DNA of 64,000 bases. It comes from Thermothielavioides terrestris NRRL 8126 (lineage: Eukaryota > Ascomycota > Sordariomycetes > Sordariales > Chaetomiaceae). The stretch lies in assembly GCF_000226115.1 (NCBI RefSeq), contig NC_016459.1:496001-560000 (forward strand), read 5' to 3'. Under the pieces are notes generated by a model. It did no database searches. It was not told the DNA's origin and saw only the letters and a program-made list of their open reading frames with translations. The stretch's first letter is position 1. Each line of letters starts with the position of its first letter. Shown piece after piece: positions 33,724 to 44,492 of the stretch. The position numbers and the translations under genes were made by a program.

Positions 33724-34671
33724 ATGGTGTCCTTTGGTGCAGCAGCGCTGCTTCTGCTGGGCGCTGCCACTCGCTCGGTTGTTGCTGAGAGCAGCGCAGC
33801 GAAGAAAGCGGCCAGTCTTTCAGTGGAGGAGTTGTGGAAACTGCAGACGACTATCTGGGACAACTTCTTGTACCCAGCCAATGTCAAGCAAATCCAGTCT
33901 ATCAACTCCACGCTTTTTGCGCCGAATGTAGGTATCTCAATCCCTACATTCAAAACGCTCACAGCCACACGAACTAACAAAGTGTCATAGATCCAAGGTC
34001 GTGTCGATATCACGCGCACCTTTGACGGCGCAGAGCTCAACACGGAGTACATTTTCGGACTCTTCGCGGACCCAACGAAGCTCTCCCTGATCGGTGTGCC
34101 CGTTTCGTACAACATCACCAAGTTCGCTGCGACGGACAACATCGTGTCGGCGAGCACCGTCTTCATGTTCAACGCGACCATGTTCGGCAAGCTGATCCCC
34201 ATCACCATCGACACGTTCACCACGTTCGACCCAGAGACAAAGCAGCTCACGCAGTACGACGCGACGTTCAAGTGGATGGACTTCCTCTTCGCCGAGCTCT
34301 ACGCCGAGATCGGCACGCTCATTCACGCGAACTCGACCGACCAGGTTGATGCTTACCTGACGAACATCATGGCGCAAACCCTGTGCGAGGCGCACTCCGC
34401 CCACTGCACAGGCGCAGACCAGCAGTATGCGGACGCAACCAGCTGCTACAACTACCTCACTACTCAGGTCCGGCTCGGTCAGGTCTATGAGTTGGGGCGG
34501 AACACGCTGTGGTGTCGGTTGATGCATGCGGAAATGCTGCAGTACCGGCCTTCGGTCCACTGCCCTCATGTCGGCCCTTCGGGAGGAGGCATGTGCGTCG
34601 ATGATCAGACGTATGCCGAGAAGGTGCTCCAGAACTATTTCACGAATAGTCCATTCATCCCAAGCCTGTAA
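33724..34671 (+). CDS. Secreted protein with conserved Cys/His C-terminal motif (hypothetical)
   Basis: Two exons (33724-33927 and 33991-34671) join in frame to 294 aa. The first ~20 residues ([20 protein letters not shown]) form a clear signal peptide with a likely cut after VVA-E. The middle part ([34 protein letters not shown]) suggests a small alpha+beta, SnoaL/NTF2-like fold, but this is inference. The C-terminal third carries six cysteines and the strongly patterned block [36 protein letters not shown] recall this motif from unnamed secreted fungal proteins; no activity is known to me. Several N-glycosylation sites (NST, NIT, NAT, NST) fit secretion. It lies next to repeats and the AT-rich block, the usual place for fast-evolving secreted proteins. 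Confidence 0.85.
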
Positions 34672-34850
34672 ATTCTTTTCTTTTTGGAAGCTACCAGCTT
34701 GGATGGGTCACTTCAGGGTTAATACAAGACACTTGACTGTGCCACGCCCCAGTAAGTGGTGAAGCGAAGCTTGAAAGGGTCAAGGCTGATGCGATCGCCA
34801 CCCGTAGCCTACTGTAGTCGACGACCACCTAAGCTAGATAGCTCGGAGAG
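34672..34850. other. 3' flank of the secreted-protein gene, leading into the poly(A) tract
   Basis: No gene seen. GGAGAG directly precedes the A tract. Confidence 0.5.

Positions 34851-34927
<77 letters not shown>
34851..34927. repeat. Uninterrupted poly(A) tract of 77 bp
   Basis: A run of 77 A on the + strand, joined directly to CCCTAA telomere-like repeats. Length and purity suggest a retroposed poly(A) tail or a recent expansion; exact length may be an assembly estimate. Confidence 0.95.
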
Positions 34928-34929
<2 letters not shown>

Positions 34930-34969
34930 CCTAACCCTAAGCGTTAACCCTAACCCTAACCACTAACCC
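34928..34969. repeat. Interstitial telomere-like repeats (CCCTAA type)
   Basis: About six units of CCCTAA or variants (CCCTAA, GCGTTAA, CCCTAA, CCCTAA, CCACTAA) directly follow the poly(A). CCCTAA/TTAGGG is the standard telomere repeat of filamentous ascomycetes. The sequence continues on both sides, so this is internal, not a chromosome end. Confidence 0.9.
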
Positions 34970-35110
34970 GGGTGGTCGAACCGGCCTGCAGTGGTTGAAC
35001 CGGCTCGCAGTGGTCGAACTGGTCGAACCGGCTCGCAGTGGTCGAACCGGCTCGCGGTGGTCGAACCGGCTCGCGGTAGTCGAACTGGTCGAACCGGCTT
35101 GCAGTGGCTA
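34970..35110. repeat. 19-bp minisatellite (about 6 full and 2 partial units)
   Basis: The unit TGGTCGAACCGGCTCGCAG is repeated from about 34973 with small changes (CTCGCGG, CCTGCAG, TTGAACC) and two short partial units (GTCGAACTG). It directly follows the telomere-like array and has no coding role. Confidence 0.9.
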
Positions 35111-35170
35111 AGCCACACCGCCACACCACCATGACGTTAACACCGCCCTCGACAGACGCCCACTACAATA

Positions 35171-35508
35171 CACCCCTAGTTTGTTTATTAGTCTGATACT
35201 TATAGTGGATCACGACAGGGGCTCTAAATCACAGGTACCTTCCTAGCCGTCTTAGCATGAAATAAACCAACGGCAATAGGAAGTTAGAGGGTACTGTAGC
35301 CTCTAAGTACAATATAGCTTCCTTTAATATCTGACCAGTTAGCTAAGTAAAAATAGCGTTTAATATACTGCTTTATCGATATTAAACGTGCTTTAGTCGA
35401 ACTTGGATTCCGGAGAGTGATGAGGAACAGATGGGCAAAAAGGCCGAGTTTGGTTGGCTGTCGGCCCCTGTTAAAAAGTGGGGGCAAAAACCAAACTAAC
35501 AAACACAC
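35171..35508. mobile_element. MITE copy (long form), right end imperfect
   Basis: It starts CACCCCTAGTTTGTTTATTAG after a TA (35169-35170) and ends near ACCAAACTAACAAACACACC. About 335 bp are shared with the copy at 37,526 at high identity (about 90% by eye), with transition-type differences. There is no coding capacity. Left terminal sequence and internal landmarks match the shorter MITE at 26,114. Confidence 0.85.
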
Positions 35509-36548
35509 CGCATTTTCGAGATACGTCAAGTAGCCATTGATGATCCTACATTTTCTACAAGCTGATAACGAAGTAAGTACCTAGATATCACTATTCTATA
35601 TCGATTCAGGATTGACACTATGAGGAGACATAGCTAAAAGGGGGAAAGGTGGAGAAAAGATCGGGGACATCTCCACCGCTAAGACACGGTATAGCTGTGG
35701 CATCTAATCGAAACAACGAAAACTCTGGAGGATTTGCCTAGTAAATGAACCGAAGCCTCCTTCCTCGCTTCCTCTGTGTATATAGTACACATTCGAAAGG
35801 CATCGTCATTGAAGCTTCGCTTCAATCAACGGCAGGAACTGGACATTAGCTCTCAATACGGAACACAAGACCCTTGATTGTTGCCACGGCTCAGGAAGGC
35901 GGAAGTGGTGAAGCGAAACTTGGCCGAGTGATGTTGGAGCCGAAGTCCCACCGCTGCCCACCATGGCTGGCGACCGCCCTAGCCAGCCAGCCGCCTTCCG
36001 ACCGGCTCCGGCTCGGCGCCGTTTAACTCCGTTTATAGAGGCCGCCCCGCCAGAACATCGGACGAGCGTTGGGCCGAGTAAGCTTCCTAAATAAGCAACC
36101 GCAGCCATGACACCTTAAAATGTTACGTCAGGCACGCGTCTTGCCGCGTTCGACAGCCCAATTATCTGGCGCGACGAGCCGGAGGAGCGCTTGGCGAACC
36201 GGACCGAGCAAGTGACCGACACCCCGAATGCGCGGGCGTCCAACGGGAGTTGCGGGAGTTGCTCGAGAGAGGAGATGATGCAGGTTGCAGCTGCCGACGG
36301 GGCAAGAGGCAGGGGGCAGGAGGCAGGAGGAGAAGACGCCGTCCCGGGAGGGAGGAGTTGGCTCCTTCCCGTGGACATAAAAAAGGGCCACGGCAGGAAC
36401 ATCTAGAAACCAGGTCCCTCCCACAAGCGAGAACCTCCTGCCTGAATCTTCCAGCCTCGTTTGAGTTGGCCCTTCTCGCTCAGTCAACACTTTCCACCAA
36501 CACTCAACTACTAACCCACCAACAACACCCAACCCTGCCACCGCCAAA
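35509..36548. other. Intergenic region, no gene supported
   Basis: Mixed composition; nothing recognisable. The last 150 bp is a C/A-rich leader for the VOC gene. Confidence 0.5.
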
Positions 36549-37093
36549 ATGGCCATCGCCCACTCCGGCATCAAAGCCCCCGCCGCGCAGCACGCGGCCG
36601 TGGTCCGCTGGTTCGAAGCCGCGCTGGCGCCCCTCGGCTACACCCGGGCGATGGAGTTTCTCGACGGCCTGGTCGTCGGCTTCGCCGATTCCGCCGGCAA
36701 CATCGACTGGTGGGTTACGTCGACGGCGGCCGCGCCGCCCGGCGTGCCCGCGCCGGAGTCGGCGGCTGCCGCCGCCGCCGTGCTGCCGACGCATACCGCG
36801 TTTGTTGCCAAGGGTTCGTATTTCCCACTGCCTGCCTTACCTAGGTACCTACCTGGCCTGGGTAGCTCGATGCCAGGGGATGTGGGTGATGAATGGGTGA
36901 CAGATGCTGACGAAAGTCTGCGCGGGCAGATCGCGCGTCTGTCGATGCCTTCCACAAGGCGGCGGTTGCGGCCGGCGGCAAGTGCAATGGTGTGCCGGGC
37001 GTGAGACCGCACTCGGGGCCGACATACTACGCCGCGTTTGTGCTGGATCCGGCGGGGAACAACATTGAGGCGGTGTGCACTGCGGCAGTGTAA
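36549..37093 (+). CDS. Glyoxalase/bleomycin-resistance (VOC) superfamily protein
   Basis: Two exons (36549-36813 and 36930-37093) give 142 aa, the standard single-VOC length. The N-terminal half has AAVVRWFEAALAPLGYTRAMEF, then IDWWVTS, THTAFVAKDRASVDAFHKAAVAAGG across the splice, and the C-terminal metal-site strand YYAAFVLDPAGNNIEAVC with Glu as the expected metal ligand. The 116-bp intron uses GTTCGT, a weaker donor, but the joined frame restores the family pattern exactly. Function in the family ranges over lyase, dioxygenase and drug-binding roles; none can be chosen here. It is the last intact host gene before the AT-rich block. Confidence 0.9.
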
Positions 37094-37525
37094 GGGCGAT
37101 CATGCGGCTGTTGGAGCGCCCGGCATGGATAGTGGGCTGGATAGGAGTTGAACGGGCAGAACCACGTCTGCGGTTTCGATCTGAGGTCGCCATCGTGCAT
37201 TGTGGTGTCGATATGAGCAACGCAGGATCGATCGGCTTCAAGTTAGCAATCCGACGGTGTGATTGCCAAGGATTGGCCACGGAAAGATTGAATTGCCCGC
37301 CGAATCACCCAAACGTCCCATTGAATGAAGAGCACACAGAATCCTGTCAGCACCCTGATTACGGAATACACAGTCTTCAAATCCACAGTAAAGTTACCGG
37401 ATACTTGTTACGGAAACACAGCATGGATACGGCGAGGCTGAGTTCCTGCTGGCCCTGCATAACGAACGTTACAATCCCCCTGGTCCCCGCTGCGGGAAGA
37501 TGATCTCAATTTTGTACATACAATA
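37094..37525. other. Intergenic region at the edge of the AT-rich block
   Basis: No supported gene. Composition falls toward AT within this stretch before the MITE at 37,526. Confidence 0.5.
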
Positions 37526-37860
37526 CACCCCTGGTTTGTTTATTAGTCTGGTACTTATAGTGGATCACGACAGGGGCTCTAAATCACAGGTATCTTCCTA
37601 GCCGTCTTGGCACGAAATAAACCAACGGCAATAGGAAGTTAGAGGGCACTATAGCCTCTAAGTGCAATATAGCTTCCTTTAGTATTTGACTAGTTAGCTA
37701 AGTAAAAATGGCGTTTAATACACTGCTTTATCGATATTAAACGTACTTTAGTCAAACTTAGATTCTAGAGTGTAATAAGGAACAGGTAGGCGAAAAGGCC
37801 AAGTTTGGTTAGCTATCGGCCCCTGTTAAAAAGTGGGGGTAAAAACCAAACTAATAAACA
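37526..37860. mobile_element. MITE copy (long form), interrupted by the MULE
   Basis: It starts CACCCCTGGTTTG after a TA (37524-37525) and follows the copy at 35,171 to ACCAAACTAATAAACA. There the MULE terminal repeat begins. The missing right terminal piece (AAACTAGGAGTGT) is found at 49,226 on the far side of the MULE, so the MULE inserted into this MITE's right inverted repeat. Confidence 0.8.
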
Positions 37861-37864
37861 GGTC

Positions 37865-37947
37865 GTCGACCCCTTTAAAAAACATGCTAGATTTTTTAGA
37901 AAAACATGCTAGCTAGGGGCGGTCTATACGCTCCTACTAAAATTTTG
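37865..37947 (+). repeat. MULE left terminal inverted repeat
   Basis: 83 bp, matching the reverse complement of 49143-49225 with about five differences, mostly transitions. Confidence 0.88.
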
Positions 37948-38254
37948 CAGTGCATATCACCACGCTCCCTATCCGGTATATCGCTATAGAAATCCCTGTA
38001 AATCGACGATATTGCTGATACTGTTGAAGAGCCTAGAAGATGTAGAACTGGCTAAAAAGCTCAAAAATACAATAAAATCAGCGTTGCAACTAGAAATATT
38101 GCCACGATTGACCGCCTTGCCTGCCTACGCCCTGTGCCCTGCCCTATATACCTAGCTAGCTATACCTTCCTTGCATGCTATATAGCGCTAGCTCGCCCTG
38201 GAAAATGAAGCTGTAGATAGTTAGCCTCGCCTATAGATGTGGTAAATCCTTGGT

Positions 38255-38690
38255 GGTTTGATATACCTGCCCTATGTACCTAGCTATCCTAGCGATCCTT
38301 ATATGCCTTGTGGCGCTAGCGTTCCTTATATGCTTTGTAGCGCCTACGTTCCTTGTGTACCTGGCCAGAACTGTGTGCCCTGTGGCGCCTATGTTCCTTG
38401 TGTGCCTTGCGGCGCCTACGTTCCTTGCGTGCCTAGCTAGAACTGTGTACCCTATAGCGCTTACGTTCTTCGCGTGCCTTATAGCGCCTACGTTCCTTAC
38501 GTGCCTAGCTAGAACTACGTGCCTTATAGCGCCTACGTTCTTTGTATGCTGGGCTAGACCTGCGCTTCCTATATACTGGGCTAGACCTACGTGCCCTATA
38601 TACTGGGCTAGACCTATATACCCTATAGCGTCTACGTGCTGGGCTAGACCTACGTTCCTTATGTTCTTGGCTAGCCCTACGAACTGAGCG
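38255..38690. repeat. Degenerate minisatellite near the MULE left end
   Basis: Repeated units of about 27 bp share GCGCCTACGTTCCTTGTGTG; a second variant has GGGCTAGACCTACGTGCCCT. The tract is open in two + frames giving Pro/Cys/Val-rich repeats, but this follows from the repeat rather than selection. Confidence 0.8.
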
Positions 38691-38749
38691 GTGGCAATGC
38701 TAGCTACAACGACTAGGCCTAGGAGAGAGTAGCCAACTACTGTTTTATA

Positions 38750-39706
38750 GCCTATAACTCTACCTCTTTTTCAGTAAGCTTTTTAGCTACCGTTGGCCTC
38801 TTTGTCCTCTTTGTTATATAAGGCGGCTTATTGTAGAAGAGGTCCCACTTAGCATTGGCGCTAATGCCCTAGCCCTAGGGTCTTGGAACACCCTCCTTTT
38901 ATAATGTATAAGCCTCCTTAGGCAAAGCTTATAGGCCGTTTTTGATAGTATGCCACCGCCTATTGACGACTCTCTAGGGATTAGGCTCTTATAGAACAGC
39001 TTCAACGTTGGGATTAAGTGGCTAATATAGTTAGTAATATATATAAAAATCTAATATTTGAAGACTAACCTGCTCTAATTTAAGCTACTAATGCCGGTCG
39101 ATGTTATATAGCTCTAACAGTATATTAGCATATATCTTAGCTAATATTTTATACTAGCAAAGCAGGCTATACTACCGCCTTTATACCCCTATATAAGATA
39201 ATAGCGATAACTACTACTTCCCTTAGAAAGCTTTTTATATAGTTTTGATATAGTTGTTAAGAAAGAGGAAGACTTTGAAATATACTTTGTACCTTAATCG
39301 TATTAAAATAGGGTGTATATACTTTATAAGCTTCTTACTCTTCTCCTTATAGAGTTGTACCCTATAATTCTCTTTCGACTAAGCTAGGGTCTCTTCGATC
39401 GTAGTTAATAGGGTATTTAGGTGGATATTACGATTTTTAATAGAGGCCTTGAGTATACTATATATACCTTTGGTGTAAGCGGTTGCCTAGATATTATAGT
39501 TGCAATAGTTCTTGATAGAATATTTGGTGAATTCTACGTAGAGAGGGAGATATATACTATAGATATATTCAACGAGAGCTAAAGAGGTATAAGAAGAAAC
39601 AACCAAGGCTAGATATAGCTAAACTTACTAAGCTAGTCCCTGAACTTATTCTCTAAGACCCTCTATTCTACTTAAAAGGATTCCTCAGTTGTAGTATAGA
39701 CTATAG
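38750..39706 (-). pseudogene. MULE transposase, C-terminal part (decayed)
   Basis: The minus-strand translation continues the MULE pattern (helical region with NIQATAYTKGIYSILKASIKNR and later PRESSIGGGILSKTAYKLCL) with several stops. It is separated from the N-terminal part by the nested LTR elements. Confidence 0.65.
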
Positions 39707-40601
39707 TGTTAATATATAATAATATAAATAACTAATACTAAGCATTCTCTATAACAAAGCTCCCTCTAAAGGTTCTATAATGTTATAACTACTATAGTAC
39801 TATAACTTATACCTTAGCAGTTACTGACAGTTGGTAATAGCTATTAGCTTTCGATAACAACTACCAACGGCTGTTAACTTTGACGGTTGACAACGGCTAA
39901 GATGGAATCTGGATAAGTGGATCTAAGTCATTGAATCCGAGCTGTTGGAACTGATGCATCTGATCCGAACCGTCGGATCGGAGCCATTCAGATTCGAGTA
40001 TACAGATATTGAACGTTATACTTTGATAACTTAGCCGAATACAGCTAGTGCAGCTCCGTTAGAACGTTTAGTACAGCTCTGATTAGTTCTGTACGTTATA
40101 CTTTGATAACCTAGCTGAATATAGCTAGTGCAGCTCCGTTAGAACATTCCAATTAGCTGAACCTTAGCCTAATTAGCTAAGGTATATATTGTAGCTCTAG
40201 AACTATAAATACCGTAGTGCCTCCTAGCTCTAGAAGATAGAACCTTGAACTAAATAGATCCTTTTGCGAGTTGAACTCGTAGCCTCTACTTCTTTGATCT
40301 ATTTTTGTATATGCCGTAACCACCACCTACGCTACGCCATCTCTATAACGAAGTACAATAGCATTGGGGTCCAAAGACCTTATATACTTGCGATTAGCTA
40401 TCCTGCTCCCAACCTTCCGAACTATCCTCTGAACCCTCCTACCGAGCTATTTACCTTGCACCCGCAGGGCATCCTCCTAAACCTCCGAACCTTCCAATAC
40501 CTCCTGATCGACCTACCCTGCACCTTTGGTACATACCTCTGAACTTGCCCTCCTATACTAGCCCTCTTCTCCGGCACAATAACAATCTGTCTCTCTGACA
40601 T
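39707..40601 (+). mobile_element. Solo LTR of the second Copia family (895 bp, TSD TATAG)
   Basis: The sequence starts TGTTAATATATAA and ends TCTCTCTGACA. It is flanked by TATAG on both sides (39702-39706 and 40602-40606). It is the reverse complement of the LTRs at 40,627 and 46,364. It formed by recombination between LTRs of a once complete element, in opposite orientation to its neighbour. Confidence 0.95.
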
Positions 40602-40626
40602 ATAGTACACTAGATATAGAGAAAAC

Positions 40627-41520
40627 TATTAGAGAGATAGATTGTTATTATACTAGAGGAGAGGGCTAGCACAGGAGGGCAAGTTCGGAGGTATATACCG
40701 AAGGTGCAGAGTAGGTCGATTAGGAGGTATTAGAAGGTTCGGAGGTTCAGGAGGATGCCCTACGGGTATAGGGTAAATGGCTTAGTAGGAGGGTTCGGAG
40801 GATAGTTTAGAAGGTTGGAAGCAGGATAGCTAATCGTAAGCATATAAGGTCTTTGGACCCCAGTGCTATTGTGCTTTGTTATAGAGATGGCGTAGTATAG
40901 GTGGTGGTTATAGCATATACAAAAATAGATTAAAGAAGTAGAGGCTACGAGTTCAACTTGTAAAAGGATCTATTAAGTTCAAGGTTCTATCTTCTAGAGC
41001 TAGGAGGCACTACAGTATTTATAGTTCTAGAGCTATAGTATATACCTTGGCTAATTTAGCTAAGGTTCGGCTAATTGGAATGTTCTAACAGAGCTGCACT
41101 AGCTATATTCGGCTAAGTTATCAAAGTATAATATATAGAACCAATTAGAGCTGCACTAAACGTTCTAACGGAGCTATACTAGCCGTATTTGGCTAAGTTA
41201 TCAAAGTATAACGTTCAATATCTATATACTTGGATCTGAATAGCTCCGATCCGACGGTTTAGATTAGATATATCAGTTTCGACAGCTCGGATCCAATAAC
41301 TTGGATCCACTTATTCAGATTCTATCTTAGCCGTTGTCAACTATCAAAGTTAATAGCCGTTGGCAGTTGTTATCGAAAGCTAATAGCTATTACCAACTGT
41401 CAGTAACTGCCAAGGTATAAGTTATAGTACTATAGTAGTTATAACGTTATAGAACCTTTAGAGGGAGCTTTGTTATAGAGAATGCTTAGTATTAGTTATT
41501 TATATTGTTATATATTAACA
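40627..41520 (-). repeat. 3' LTR of the nested Copia
   Basis: 894 bp. On the minus strand it follows the polypurine-like ACAGGGGAG (41521-41529). The LTR-end and purine-tract segment is partly duplicated next to it (about 41,540-41,590). Confidence 0.93.
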
Positions 41521-41963
41521 CTCCCCTGTAATCTTAGCTCTCGCTTAGATTAGTTATTTATATTGTTATTTGTTATAGCTCCCCTGTGATAGGTATACTA
41601 AGAAGAGGAAAAATTGTAAAAACCTCTCTTAGATTATAGGGAGAAAACTTAGTGTAAGAAAACCCTTTATTAGTTATTTAGGGAAAACCTATGTAGGAAA
41701 AACCCTATTATCTTATTAAGGGAAACCTTATGTGGAGAAAACCCTTTTGTCTTTTATATTATTAAGGGAAACCTTATATAGAGAAAACCCTTTTATCATA
41801 TTTGAGGGAAACCGTATATAGAGAAAAACCCTCATTATACAAGCCGAATATTTTTCTTCCACTGTTCTAGCTATGTAATAGGTATTGTTTTTATAAGGGA
41901 ATCTACAAGATTTTCCTTTGAGGGAATGTATTTTATTTGAATCTCGTTATTTTCTAGCAGTTC

Positions 41964-42239
41964 TTAAACAAAGTGATATTGGATATCAATATACTTGGTT
42001 CTCTTATAAAATTCAAGGTTATTAGCAAGTTTTATAGCGCTAGTGTTATCAACTAGTATAAGAGGAAGTTGTTTTAGAATAGGTATAGAAAGCTCTCTTG
42101 TTATATAGTTAAAACTGTTGTATATATATAATGCCTCTTTATAAGCATTGGCTAAAGCTATATATTCTGCCTCTATGGTAGAGGTTGCAATGGTTTTCTG
42201 AAGAGTACTACTCCAACTTATAGTGTTATTGGCGAGCAT
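41964..42239 (-). pseudogene. Nested Copia RNase H fragment
   Basis: An open 91-codon remnant with STIEAEYIALANAYKEAL and LPLILVDNTSAIKLA, the Copia RNase H core. It is part of a broken polyprotein. Confidence 0.85.
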
Positions 42240-42761
42240 TGTTATATAGCCAGTTACTGATCGTCTAGTATCAGAGCAGCTTGCCTAATCAGAGTTACAG
42301 TATATTTTTAATATCAATTCTTTTATATTAGAGTAGTTATAGAGTATTCCTTCCTCTGGGCAGTTATAAAGGTATACAAAGATATTATCAACGGCTAGGA
42401 AGTGTTCCTTTATCGGATTTGAAGCGTATTTAGTACACCTTTGTATAGGATGAGCAATATTAGGGCGCGTTTTAACTGCTAAGTATAATATTGAACCGAC
42501 GTATCATTGATACTCAATAGTCTCTTTATAGGTGGCTTGTCCATTATTTTTATATAGCTTTATATTTCGAGTTAGACTCTTTCTTAGTAGAAGTTCCTCC
42601 TTGTTATACTTCTTTATTATATTTTTAGTATATTTTTCTTAGTAAAAGAGGAGGGTTTTATTCTTCTTATTTATCTTCATTTGTATACTAAGAAAAGTAT
42701 TCACTTCGCCAATGTATTTGAGCTCTATATCCGTAGAGATCTTTTCTAATATCTCCTTTAT

Positions 42762-43037
42762 CTATTTATAATTTGGGCCAGTTATTATTAGATCATCTAT
42801 ATAGCAAAGCAGTATCATCTTATAGTTATAATTTATAAAAGCTCCTTCATTATATAGTATTGCCTTGAAGCTAAGTTTATTTAGGATATTAGAGAGGTAT
42901 TTATACCAAAGTCTTAGTGATTGTTTTAGACTATATAAGGCCTTTTTCAGTTTAAGGCACTTCTTATTTTTATCGAGGTCGTTATAAAAGCCTTGTAGTA
43001 GAGCAATATATATATCAGTATCAATATCTGTGTACAC
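42762..43037 (-). pseudogene. Nested Copia reverse transcriptase fragment
   Basis: An open 91-codon remnant with KLKKALYSLKQSLRLWYK and the catalytic block LLCYIDDLIITG. Upstream and downstream reading frames are interrupted. Confidence 0.85.
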
Positions 43038-44060
43038 AAAGGCATTCTTAACATCAAATTAGTGAAGTGTCTAACCTAGGGCAGTGGCTAAGACAAAGGT
43101 TATACGATATGTCTCTAGACGGTATACTATAGAGAAAGTCTCTAAGTAATCTAGTCCTTCTATTTGTTTAAAGCCTTAAACTACCTATCTAGCCTTGTAT
43201 TTTATTATATTGTTATTTTGATCGGTCTTTAACCTATATACCCAACAGGCACCAAGTGGTTGTCTATCCTTAGGAATATCAACAATATTCTAAGTATCCT
43301 TGTCGACAAGCTCAGATATCTCAAGCTTCATTGCTTTAGACTAGTTATTAGCGTAGGGACCAGTTGTTGCTTAGTTATAGCTATTTAGCTCGTTATTCCC
43401 TTCTTTTATTAGAAATATATTTGGATATTTATCTATTATCTATGTACAGTAGTATATCTTTTGAAATTGTTTATAGTATTGGTCTTCTTTACAAGGGATT
43501 TCAACGATAAGTTCTTTATTGTTATTATTATTATTATCTTATATTGCTATAGCAGAGGAGTTTATACTTACAGTCATTGACTTTGTTATTATCCTTGGAT
43601 TTTTCTCAACTATATTATCCTCTTCTATTTGAGGCTGAGACTGAGCCAAAGTCTTATTTTGAGAGTTATCTAGAGTGTTATTAGGTATTTCTATATCCAA
43701 GTCTGTAAGTTGGTTATCTATCTCCTTATTTTTATCCTTATTATTAAGCTCTTTATTAGGGAATTGGCCTTCGAGTATTTTAATATCATAGGTCTAGAAA
43801 GCCCGTTGTTTATTTGTGTTAAAGACTTTATAGATATGACTATCTTGCCCAAATCCTATTAATATACCTTCCGTAGCTTGTTTAGCAAGCTTATTATTGC
43901 TATATAGTCCCTTTATCTTATAGTAAGCTTTGGATCCCTAGATTCTTATATTATCAATATTTGGTTTTATTTTATATTTTATCTTAAAAGGAGTTTTATA
44001 TTTGAGACTCGAATGGGGAGTTTTATTATAGATATCGGTAGCAGCTAACAGAGCTTCTCC

Positions 44061-44492
44061 CTAAAGGTATTTCGGAGCTCTCGAATCTATTAACATTGCC
44101 CTTACTCTTATAAGCAATGTCTGATTTATACGCTCTAGAAAGCCGTTTAGCTCTTTAGTATTGGCTAGTGAACGTTGATGTATTATACCCTCTCTGAGAA
44201 GGAAGTCTTCGAATATTTTAGATATATATTCACCACCGTTATCACTTTGGAAAATGCGTATCCTTTTGTTATCTTTATTATTTTCTGACCTTGCTTTGAA
44301 TTTGACAAAGGCATTATAGACTTCGTCTTTAGTACGAAGCAGTTCTACCTCTAGGAATCTAGTTCCTTTATCTAGAAAGGTTATAAAATATCTATATCTA
44401 TTATAGGTAGGTGTTGTGAAAGGGCTATAGAGGTTACTACTTATTTTATTAAGGTATTTATATACCATTTTATTAGTTGATGCTCGGTACAC
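44061..44492 (-). pseudogene. Nested Copia integrase fragment
   Basis: An open 143-codon remnant with the integrase core: YFITFLDKGTRFLEVELL (first Asp), FQSDNGGEYIS (second Asp) and the Glu-containing region LERINQTLL. Not functional on its own. Confidence 0.85.

Noticed and set aside
37851..37864. Possible MULE target-site duplication AAAC...
   Set aside because: Only four bases agree with the right flank (49226-49229), below the 8-11 bp expected for Mutator elements.
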